In this document: piece by piece, positions 24,841 to 32,847 of the stretch
Position numbering within the stretch: position 1 is the first letter of the stretch
Layout of the letters: the number at the start of each line of letters is the position of its first letter
NCBI GenBank assembly: GCA_024398055.1
Contig: CP073749.1
Span: forward strand, 4,712,594 to 4,776,593
Source: a bacterium SCSIO 12741
Lineage (GTDB): Bacteria; Bacteroidota; Bacteroidia; Flavobacteriales_G; Salibacteraceae
Length of the DNA stretch: 64,000 nt
Reading direction: 5' to 3'
Made by a program: the position numbers and the translations under genes
The notes under the pieces: generated by a model
The model's database searches: none
The model's input: the letters and a program-made list of their open reading frames with translations, nothing else
What the model was told of the DNA's origin: nothing

Positions 24841-26462
24841 AAACGCTTCTTCAACTTTCGTCCGGCCGGGCCATGCTCGTGATTGCTGTATTTGCCGCAT
24901 TACTTTTTATTCCGGCTTTGGGCAACGTAGCTCTGTTTGATTGGGACGAAGTCAATTTTGCAGAGGCCGCTCGTGAAATGTTGGTTACGGGAAACTATTC
25001 CATGGTTCAAATAGATTACCAGCCATTTTGGGAAAAACCACCGATATTCTTTTGGATGCAGGCCTTGAGCATGAAACTCTTTGGGGTGAGTGAATATGCC
25101 GCTCGTTTTCCAAACGCAGTTTGTGGAATTTTCACCTTGATGTTGCTCTATCACCTGGGTCGACGATTCTACGACGCTCGTATGGGTTGGATTTGGTCTG
25201 GAGTATATGCCGCCTCCCTCCTACCTCAGCTTTATTTTAAAAGTGGAATCATTGATCCTTGGTTCAACCTCTTCATCTTCGCTGGAATCTATTTTGCTTA
25301 CGCCTGGTTTCACGATTTTAAAGAAGGTCATTCCAAATGGAAATGGGCAGTACTGTCTGGAGTGTCCATTGGATTAGGAGTAATGACCAAAGGTCCCGTT
25401 GCCTTTCTGATTTTTGGAATGGTTTGGGGGATTTTCTGGGCCTTTTATCGTTTTCGAAAAGCCGCCACTTTTCCTGCGTTACTCACTTTTACAGCAGCCT
25501 TTGTGTTTTCCGGTAGCTTTTGGTTTTTGTTTGAATACAGCCAGGGCCGCGGCTACATCGTCACCCAATTTATCGATTACCAGATTCGTTTGTTGCAAAC
25601 GGGTGATGCCGGTCACAGTCAACCCTTCTTTTACCATTGGTATGTTTTATTGATTGGTTGTTTCCCGCTATCGGTAGCTGCGCTCTTTTCGCTGTTTCAT
25701 CGCAATAAGGGAAATCAGGAACGCAAACTCTGGGCTCGCCTTATGGGTATTTTGTTTTGGTCTGTACTCCTGCTTTTTTCTTTGGTTAAAACGAAAATTA
25801 TTCATTACTCCAGCCTCTGTTATTTCCCTCTGAGCTATTTCGCGGCCTACACCATTTACCGCCAAGTGACTGCTGGTGAACGGATCAAATGGCCACAACT
25901 TACGCTTACCATGATCATTGGTTTTGCCCTGGTCATTCTATTTGGAGGATTGGCTTGGGTAGGGATGAATACCGAAACATTCTTGTCCTGGGGGCTCATG
26001 AATGATCCTTTTGCCGAAGCCAACTTACAGGCAGAGGCCTATTGGACATGGATGGATTATGCTCCGGCCCTGGTTCTTTTACCCGGTCTAATAATTTACG
26101 CTTTTGCTAAGACACAGGCCATCAGAAACATTGGTTTATACGGTTTTAGTCTGTTGTGTTTTCACCTTTTCATGGTATTGCACATTCCCAAAATTGAACG
26201 CTACACCCAGGGTGCTGCCATCGATTTTTACCGAACTCATGCCCGGGAAGGACATTACGTAGAAACCTATCGCTTTAAAAGCTATGCGGACCTGTTCTAC
26301 ACCCGTAAAATGCCCGTTCACGAAGGCCGGGAACCCGATTATATGGTCATGAAATTTTTTGAGCGTGAAGCCTTCGAAGCCGAAAAGCCACATTACCAGT
26401 GGATGTATGATCTGAATGGCTTTTCATTCTATGCGCACCCGGACAAGGTGAATTTTGAATGA
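24837..26462 (+). CDS. Glycosyltransferase family 39 (ArnT-like) membrane protein
   Basis: A 541-residue polytopic protein starting with GTG at 24837, which overlaps the PAP2 stop. The first periplasmic loop has FDWDEVNFAEAAREML, the acidic GT39 motif, followed by FWEKPPIFFWMQ, the lipid-carrier-binding loop seen in ArnT. About 12 helices are followed by a soluble C-terminal domain (about 440-541). It is expected to move a sugar from a polyprenyl phosphate onto lipid A or a surface glycan. It is the third GT39 gene in this window and has intact motifs. With PAP2 it forms a two-gene operon. Confidence 0.87.
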   Translation: MKTLLQLSSGRAMLVIAVFAALLFIPALGNVALFDWDEVNFAEAAREMLVTGNYSMVQIDYQPFWEKPPIFFWMQALSMKLFGVSEYAARFPNAVCGIFTLMLLYHLGRRFYDARMGWIWSGVYAASLLPQLYFKSGIIDPWFNLFIFAGIYFAYAWFHDFKEGHSKWKWAVLSGVSIGLGVMTKGPVAFLIFGMVWGIFWAFYRFRKAATFPALLTFTAAFVFSGSFWFLFEYSQGRGYIVTQFIDYQIRLLQTGDAGHSQPFFYHWYVLLIGCFPLSVAALFSLFHRNKGNQERKLWARLMGILFWSVLLLFSLVKTKIIHYSSLCYFPLSYFAAYTIYRQVTAGERIKWPQLTLTMIIGFALVILFGGLAWVGMNTETFLSWGLMNDPFAEANLQAEAYWTWMDYAPALVLLPGLIIYAFAKTQAIRNIGLYGFSLLCFHLFMVLHIPKIERYTQGAAIDFYRTHAREGHYVETYRFKSYADLFYTRKMPVHEGREPDYMVMKFFEREAFEAEKPHYQWMYDLNGFSFYAHPDKVNFE

Positions 26463-26652
26463 TCAGGTTCAATTTCCATTTATTTGAAGATTAGTTCAGA
26501 ATTCGAAATTCAGAATTCATATAGGTGATTCAACGATCCATTTTCAATCTTGATTTGTCAGATCGGAGGTTAGATATTAAAAATTGAACCTGAAATTGAC
26601 CATCGCACCTGCTATTTCGCTTAATTTGTAGCCCTTTTTTAAACCCTTTGAG

Positions 26653-29601
26653 ATGAATAAGTTGATCGGTTTCTTTTCCCTGTTTGCGGCTGTGCTGCTC
26701 ACAGGTTGTGCAGAAACCCCCAAAACAGAAGACTCCATGAATCCATTAACCGCGACGGATGGTCAGGGACGGACCTATGAATATGTTGAGAATGACCCGA
26801 TGAAAGTGCGTATTTATACGCTGCCGAATGGATTAAAGGTGTACTTAACCCAAAACAAAAACGAACCAACCATTCAAACCTTGATTCCGGTGAAGGCAGG
26901 TTCTACCTACGATCCAAGTGACAATACAGGACTGGCCCACTACCTGGAGCACTTGATGTTTAAAGGAACCGAGAAGCTGGGAACTCAGAATTGGGAAGAA
27001 GAAAAAAAATTACTCGATCAGATTTCGGAGCAATACGAATTGCACAAGGCTGAAAACGATCCGGAAAAGAAAAAAGCCATTTACCACCTCATTGATAGCC
27101 TTTCGGTAGAAGCAGCTAAATATGCCGTGCCTAATGAATACGACAAGGCCATTTCCTCTATTGGTGGTAGCTATACCAATGCCTTTACCAGCAACGAGAG
27201 AACGGTCTATATGAACACCATTCCTTCCAATGAATTGGAAAAATGGGTACGCCTGGAAAGAGAGCGTTTTGGTTCATTGGTTATGCGCTTGTTTCACACC
27301 GAATTGGAAACGGTATACGAAGAGTTTAACCGCGGACAAGACAACGACGGTCGTAAGGTATATCAGGCCATGTTCAAGAATTTGTTTACCGGTCACCCCT
27401 ATGGAGAGCAAACGACCATTGGTGAAGCTGAGCACTTGAAAAATCCATCGATGGTGAACATTCGAAACTACTTTGAGCAGTATTACGTGCCCAACAATAT
27501 GGCCATCTGCCTCTCCGGTGATTTTGAATTTGAAGAAACCATGGCCTTGATCGAAAAATACTGGAGCGATCTGGCCAAAAACGATCAGCTGAGTCACCCT
27601 TCGTTTGACAAGATTCCTGAGATTACTGAAGTAAAAGAGGTTAACATCTACGGACCTGAAAAGGAAAACGTGAGCATCGCCTGGAGATTGGGTGGAGCTA
27701 AAACCAAAGACAGCGAGTACGGAACCATTCTGGCCGAATTGCTAAGCAACGGTAAAGCTGGATTGATCGATATTGATTTGGTTCAAAAACAACAGGTGTT
27801 GGATGCCGGAGCCGGAGTTAACTTCATGAAAGACTACGGTTTTATCCGCATGATTGCCACCCTACGTGACGGACAAACCAAAGAAGAAGCCCGTGACCTG
27901 CTGCTTGCAGAAATGGAGCGTGTAAAGAAGGGTGATTTCGACGATAAAACCTTCGACGCCATCATCAACAACCTTCGCCGTAGTGCCATTGAAAAGCGTG
28001 AATCCAACTGGAGAGCTTTTGATTTGGTAGAATCCTTTGTAATGGATATTTCCTGGGATGAAATGGTAGACTACCTCGATCGATTGGATCAAATCACGAA
28101 AGAAGACTTGATCAAGTTTGCCCAGGAGCGTTTTAAAGACAACTACGTGGTGATTTACAAACAAACGGGTGAAGACCCAGGAATCATCAAGGTTGACAAG
28201 CCAGAAATCAGCAAGCTGGAATTGAACAAAGATGTACAGTCTGAGTATATGGCTGAATTCCGTGAAATCAAGTCTCCAGAGCTAAAGCCTGTATTCCTGG
28301 ATTTCCAAAAGGACATTAAACACGCAACGATCAATAGCAACATTCCATTCCTGTACATTGAGAATGAGGACAACGAGTTGTTTAAGCTGATTTACACTGC
28401 TGAAGCGGGTAAAAAACACAACAAGAAATTCTCCCTGGCTTTTGAATACCTTCCTTATATCGGTACTTCGAAGTACTCGGCAGAAGAGTTGCAAAAAGAG
28501 CTATACAACCTGGGACTTCAGTTTAATGCCATCTCCGGTCACGAAAGAACTTACGTGATCATGTCGGGTTTGAAAAAATCGACCCAGGCGGGTATTGAGT
28601 TGATGGAACACATTCTTGCTGATGCCAAGCCAGATAGCATGGCTTATCAAATGTTTGTTGAAGGTGAGCTGAAGAAGCGAATGGATAGTAAGTTGGATAA
28701 ACGAACTATTCAAGGAGGAGCCATTCCAAGTTATGTAAAGTATGGTCCAGACAATCCTTTCACCAACGTTCTGTCTGAAGAAGAGCTACGTTCGATTAAC
28801 CCGTCTGAATTAACGGACCTAATCCATGGCTTAACTTCTACTGAACACGAAATCTTCTACTATGGAGAAGACTCTCCTGAAACGATTACTGGACTGATTG
28901 AAGCTTCTCACCCCAAATTAGAGGCTTTGAATCCGTTGGCGATTGAAACTTCTTTTGAAGAGAAAGAATCGCAAAACCAGGTATTCTTTGTTCACCGCGA
29001 TCAGGTTCAAGCCGATGTGATTGTGATCTCTAAGGGCCAGGATTTCGATCCTAAAATGGTCCCTATGGTAAACTTGTACAACACCTACTACGGAAGCGGA
29101 TTGTCGTCCATTATTTTCCAGGAAATTCGGGAAGCCAAAGGATTGGCCTATACGGCTTACTCCAGGTACACCCTCCCCTATGACAAGAAGTACTCTTTCT
29201 TCCTGAATTCGTACGTAGGAACTCAGCCCGATAAACTGGCCGACGCCTTGGACGCCTTATTTGGTCTGCTCAATGAAATGCCACAAGTGGACATTCAGTT
29301 GGAAGAGTCGAAGCACTCTATCATGAAAAAGATTGCCAGCGATCGTCGGATCAAGGAGCGGAAGTACTTTACCTACAAAACGTACCAAAAACTGGGAATC
29401 GATCACGATATGAGTAAAGACATCTATGAAGGTGTTTCTAAGGCCAATATGGAAATGATGGCAGCCTTCTTTGACGAAACCGTAAAGGGTAAAAATTACA
29501 CCCTCGTTGTGATGGGTAACCGCAAGGATGTGGACATGAACATTCTTAGCAAATACGGTCAGGTTAGAGAGCTTAGTTTGGAGGAACTATTTGGCTATTA
29601 A
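26653..29601 (+). CDS. M16 family zinc metallopeptidase, lipoprotein
   Basis: A 982-residue protein with a lipoprotein signal (lipobox LTGC, C19). It has two M16 halves: the active N-terminal half carries the inverted zinc motif HYLEH at 96-100 and a downstream glutamate in ETVYEEFNRG, and the C-terminal half (about 540-980) is the inactive partner with EIREAKGLAYTAYSRY. This is the usual length for single-chain M16 enzymes of the pitrilysin type. It should be anchored in the periplasm or outer membrane and degrade peptides. The adjacent START-like gene follows on the same strand after 61 bases, and a strong terminator closes the pair. Confidence 0.9.
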   Translation: MNKLIGFFSLFAAVLLTGCAETPKTEDSMNPLTATDGQGRTYEYVENDPMKVRIYTLPNGLKVYLTQNKNEPTIQTLIPVKAGSTYDPSDNTGLAHYLEHLMFKGTEKLGTQNWEEEKKLLDQISEQYELHKAENDPEKKKAIYHLIDSLSVEAAKYAVPNEYDKAISSIGGSYTNAFTSNERTVYMNTIPSNELEKWVRLERERFGSLVMRLFHTELETVYEEFNRGQDNDGRKVYQAMFKNLFTGHPYGEQTTIGEAEHLKNPSMVNIRNYFEQYYVPNNMAICLSGDFEFEETMALIEKYWSDLAKNDQLSHPSFDKIPEITEVKEVNIYGPEKENVSIAWRLGGAKTKDSEYGTILAELLSNGKAGLIDIDLVQKQQVLDAGAGVNFMKDYGFIRMIATLRDGQTKEEARDLLLAEMERVKKGDFDDKTFDAIINNLRRSAIEKRESNWRAFDLVESFVMDISWDEMVDYLDRLDQITKEDLIKFAQERFKDNYVVIYKQTGEDPGIIKVDKPEISKLELNKDVQSEYMAEFREIKSPELKPVFLDFQKDIKHATINSNIPFLYIENEDNELFKLIYTAEAGKKHNKKFSLAFEYLPYIGTSKYSAEELQKELYNLGLQFNAISGHERTYVIMSGLKKSTQAGIELMEHILADAKPDSMAYQMFVEGELKKRMDSKLDKRTIQGGAIPSYVKYGPDNPFTNVLSEEELRSINPSELTDLIHGLTSTEHEIFYYGEDSPETITGLIEASHPKLEALNPLAIETSFEEKESQNQVFFVHRDQVQADVIVISKGQDFDPKMVPMVNLYNTYYGSGLSSIIFQEIREAKGLAYTAYSRYTLPYDKKYSFFLNSYVGTQPDKLADALDALFGLLNEMPQVDIQLEESKHSIMKKIASDRRIKERKYFTYKTYQKLGIDHDMSKDIYEGVSKANMEMMAAFFDETVKGKNYTLVVMGNRKDVDMNILSKYGQVRELSLEELFGY

Positions 29602-29662
29602 GCCTCTCCCCTGCATGTAATGCTTTTTTGTATATATTGCAGGTTGATCCAAATAATGGGCT

Positions 29663-30043
29663 ATGACTAAGGAAAAAATCGAACTGGAATACGATATCCG
29701 TTCAGCCCCCGGCATTTTGTACAATCGCCTGGTGACTCCAGGTGGACTGGCAGAATGGTTTGCTGACAATGTGAAGATTAACGACCACATCTACACCTTT
29801 GTGTGGGAAGGAAGTGAGGAAGAGGCAGAAATGCTTCAATCCATCGAAGGAGAGTCAGTTCGCTTCAAGTGGGTGGATGACGACGAGGAGGAATCCTACT
29901 TTGAGTTTAAAATCAAGATTGACAGCCTTACCGGAGACATTGCACTGATTGTCACTGATTTTGCTGAACCCGACGAGGTGAATGAAACCACCAATCTATG
30001 GGACAAACAAATCGGAAAATTAAAGTTGATTCTCGGATCCTGA
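29663..30043 (+). CDS. START-like/AHSA1-type domain protein
   Basis: A 126-residue acidic cytoplasmic protein that starts MTKEKIELEYDIRSAPGILY and contains TPGGLAEWFADNV, the pattern of the small START-like proteins conserved across Bacteroidota. The fold is a helix-grip that binds hydrophobic ligands, but no ligand is known. A stem-loop terminator follows within 20 bases. It is probably co-expressed with the upstream M16 gene or from its own promoter. Confidence 0.85.
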   Translation: MTKEKIELEYDIRSAPGILYNRLVTPGGLAEWFADNVKINDHIYTFVWEGSEEEAEMLQSIEGESVRFKWVDDDEEESYFEFKIKIDSLTGDIALIVTDFAEPDEVNETTNLWDKQIGKLKLILGS

Positions 30044-30060
30044 TTCCAAACGAATAAGAC

Positions 30061-30106
30061 AACAAAACACGGGTAAACAGCGTTTTATCCGTGTTTTGTT
30101 TTTTAA
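30061..30106 (+). terminator. Rho-independent terminator
   Basis: A 17-bp stem (30061-30077 with 30084-30100, one G-U) with a 6-base loop and a T run after it. It ends the M16/START-like unit. Confidence 0.8.
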
Positions 30107-30161
30107 GCCCAAGCACTTCTCACTTTTTGATTTTTTAATGAGTCCGGCTAAAGGCATCGTG

Positions 30162-30169
30162 TATCTTTG
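30162..30169 (+). promoter_or_regulatory. -7 element (TATCTTTG) before the LptF/G gene
   Basis: An exact TAnnTTTG match, placing the transcript start near 30175. This argues against the TTG codon at 30167 as a start and supports the TTG at 30191. Confidence 0.5.
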
Positions 30170-30190
30170 CGCCAAATTGAAGCACAGCCC

Positions 30191-31633
30191 TTGAAAAAAA
30201 TCTATTCACTCATATTCAAGACCTTCTTCGGGCCCTTTGTGATAACCTTTTTCGTGTCCCTATTCATATTGGTCATGCAATTCCTTTGGGTATACATTGA
30301 CGATATGGTGGGTAAAGGGCTGGAGATGACCGTCATTCTGGAACTTCTGTTTTTTGCTTCGGCCAACCTGGTGCCTATGGCCCTGCCTCTGGCGGTACTG
30401 CTGTCTTCGATTATGACATTCGGAAACTTGGGTGAACACTACGAGTTGGTGGCCCTCAAATCATCGGGACTATCGCTTCAGCGTATTATGTCTCCGCTGA
30501 TTGTGTTTATGGTAATGCTCTGCATTGGTGCCTTTGTTTTCTCCAATAACGTTTGGCCCGTCGCTAACCTCAAGTTTGCCTCCCTTCTCTACGACATCCG
30601 CTCCAAAAAACCGGCTCTGGATATTAAAGACAAGGCCTACTACAAAGACATTGACGGATTTGTTATCCGGGTAAAAAACCGGGACGAACAAACCGATATG
30701 CTCCACGATGTGTTGATCTATGATCATACGGACAACCGTGGAAATAACCGGGTGATTCGCGCCAAAAAAGGAAAGATGAGCATGTCTGAGGATCAGATGA
30801 CGCTCACCTTTGTGCTGGAGCAAGGAAACCTATATGATGAATTAGAGGGAGATAAGTTCCCGCTCTACCGATCGTCGTTTGAAAAGAAAACCATTCGATT
30901 TGACCTCTCCGACTTTAAGATGGCACACACGGATGAGGACTTATTTAAGAACAACTACAAGATGATGACCATCGACCAGCTATCGCGCAAAATTGATACG
31001 CTGAAAATGAAGATGGACGTCAGAACCAAAGACTTCCACAAAGGATTGATGGAAAGCTTGCTCATTGTTTCCGACTCTCTCAAGTTGGACAAGCCTTTGG
31101 CCGCAGAAACCCCAAATCTGAACCATTGGTTTGATTCCTTACCCAAGCACAAAAAGATTCAATACATCAATTGGGCGCTCAACTCCGTTCGGTCTACGAA
31201 TACCTATGCCGGAGTTTATGAAGCGGAGCACAAATCGCGGCTAAAAACCATTCGGAGGCATGAGATTGAATGGCACCGCAAGTTCACCTTATCCTTTGCC
31301 TGTTTGATTCTCTTCTTTATCGGAGCACCGCTTGGAGCGATTATTCGTAAAGGAGGATTGGGTATGCCTACGGTGATCTCCGTACTGCTGTTTATAGCCT
31401 TCCACATCGCCTCTATTTCAGGTGAGAAAATGGTGAAGCAAGGGCAGATGACTCCTTGGATCGGAATGTGGATGGCGTCACTGGCACTTACACCTGTCGG
31501 TATATTCTTAACGTATAAAGCCACAACCGACTCCGTCATCCTGGACTCTGAATTCTACCGGAAACTGGTGGGAAAACTGATCCGCTTCCGTTGGATATCA
31601 AACTGGGTAAACCGTGGAAAAAAAGAGTCCTAA
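30191..31633 (+). CDS. LptF/LptG family permease
   Basis: A protein of about 480 residues. The N-terminal block of three helices (KIYSLIFKTFFGPFVITFF, then two more) and the C-terminal block of three helices flank a large periplasmic beta-jellyroll (about 105-375), the architecture of the lipopolysaccharide export permeases LptF and LptG. It works with LptB ATPase to lift LPS from the inner membrane. No ATG is present near the start; I chose the TTG at 30191 because the -7 box lies at 30162-30169. It overlaps the following glycosyltransferase by 20 bases, linking LPS export with sugar transfer. Confidence 0.85.
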   Translation: MKKIYSLIFKTFFGPFVITFFVSLFILVMQFLWVYIDDMVGKGLEMTVILELLFFASANLVPMALPLAVLLSSIMTFGNLGEHYELVALKSSGLSLQRIMSPLIVFMVMLCIGAFVFSNNVWPVANLKFASLLYDIRSKKPALDIKDKAYYKDIDGFVIRVKNRDEQTDMLHDVLIYDHTDNRGNNRVIRAKKGKMSMSEDQMTLTFVLEQGNLYDELEGDKFPLYRSSFEKKTIRFDLSDFKMAHTDEDLFKNNYKMMTIDQLSRKIDTLKMKMDVRTKDFHKGLMESLLIVSDSLKLDKPLAAETPNLNHWFDSLPKHKKIQYINWALNSVRSTNTYAGVYEAEHKSRLKTIRRHEIEWHRKFTLSFACLILFFIGAPLGAIIRKGGLGMPTVISVLLFIAFHIASISGEKMVKQGQMTPWIGMWMASLALTPVGIFLTYKATTDSVILDSEFYRKLVGKLIRFRWISNWVNRGKKES

Positions 31634-32798
31634 ACCCAAGCTATTGGTTTTACTGTCCCGGGTGCCTTATCCCCTGGACAAAGGAGATAAGCTTCGAGCC
31701 TATCACCAGTTAAAAGGACTGCACGAGCGTTTCGAAATTATTCTCTGTTGCCTCTACGTAGGAAACATTCCCAATGAGGCTCGGGAAAAGTTAGAACCAC
31801 TGAGCGACCACCTGTACTTCATTCCCCTAAGCAAAGCGGGAATTGCCTGGCGAGTAGCTACCAATTGGTGGCACAAACGACCTTTTCAAGTAGCTTTCTT
31901 TCATAGCCCCAAGGCACAGCAGGAATTGGATAAAATCATCGAAAAGCACTTGCCACACCGGTTTTATTGCCAGCTTATTCGAGTGACGGAATATGCCCGT
32001 AAATACACCATTTTCGGCAAAACACTGGATTACATGGACGCCTTATCCATTGGTATGCAGCGGCGCTATGAGCAGAGCTCATTTTTGCTTCGACCACTCA
32101 TTCGAGAGGAGGCAAAGAGATTGGCGACTTACGAAAATCAAGTATTTCAGGATTTTGAGAAGAAGGTGATTATTTCGGAACAAGATCGCGATCATATTGC
32201 CCACCACAATACGGATGAAATTGACGTCATTCCTAATGGCATTCCCGTAGATTACTTCGAACCCCGAAAAGAAAAGCAGGATGTGGAGCTGTTGTTTACC
32301 GGAAACATGGCCTACCCACCTAACATTGAGGGAGCACAATACATCGTGAAAAAAATCATGCCCCTGGTTTGGGAAAAATACCCAGACACCAAGGTTTTAA
32401 TCAGCGGTAAATCTCCTACGATGAAGGTGAAAATGCTCGCTGGAAAAAATGTGTTGGTCAGTGGCTGGGTAGAAGACATGCGTGACTCCTACGCCCGTGC
32501 CAAAATCTTTGTGGCTCCGATGGTTTTAGGATCCGGCCTGCAAAATAAACTGCTTGAAGCGATGGCCATGGAATTGCCTTGTATCACCTCGCCTATTGCC
32601 AACCGTGCGCTGGGAGCCAAGGAAAATGAAGAAATTCTAATTGGAACCGAACCAGAAGAATATGCCCAACACATTATCGATCTAATCGAGCAACCGGAAA
32701 AGCAACAAAAACTGGCTGAATCAGGAAGGAAGTACGTATCACAATCCTTCGACTGGAATCACTGGAATCAAAGGTTAGCCAACATTATTCAGAAGTAA
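31614..32798 (+). CDS. Glycosyltransferase family 4 (GT-B fold)
   Basis: A 394-residue soluble protein starting with GTG at 31614, inside the end of the LptF/G gene. The N-terminal half has LLVLLSRVPYPLDKGDKLRAYHQL, typical of sugar transferases of the PEP-CTERM/TuaC-like group, and the C-terminal half has the donor-binding region (LLFTGNMAYPPNIEG, LVSGWVEDM, ending in the E-rich GSGLQNKLLEAMAMELP). It probably adds a sugar to a lipid-linked glycan or LPS at the cytoplasmic side. The coupling to LptF/G fits an LPS or capsule role; the exact sugar is unknown. Confidence 0.86.
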   Translation: MEKKSPKPKLLVLLSRVPYPLDKGDKLRAYHQLKGLHERFEIILCCLYVGNIPNEAREKLEPLSDHLYFIPLSKAGIAWRVATNWWHKRPFQVAFFHSPKAQQELDKIIEKHLPHRFYCQLIRVTEYARKYTIFGKTLDYMDALSIGMQRRYEQSSFLLRPLIREEAKRLATYENQVFQDFEKKVIISEQDRDHIAHHNTDEIDVIPNGIPVDYFEPRKEKQDVELLFTGNMAYPPNIEGAQYIVKKIMPLVWEKYPDTKVLISGKSPTMKVKMLAGKNVLVSGWVEDMRDSYARAKIFVAPMVLGSGLQNKLLEAMAMELPCITSPIANRALGAKENEEILIGTEPEEYAQHIIDLIEQPEKQQKLAESGRKYVSQSFDWNHWNQRLANIIQK

Positions 32799-32847
32799 GC
32801 CCAAGGCTAAGCGAGCCATTCAATCACTCCCAATTTACTAGCTACTT

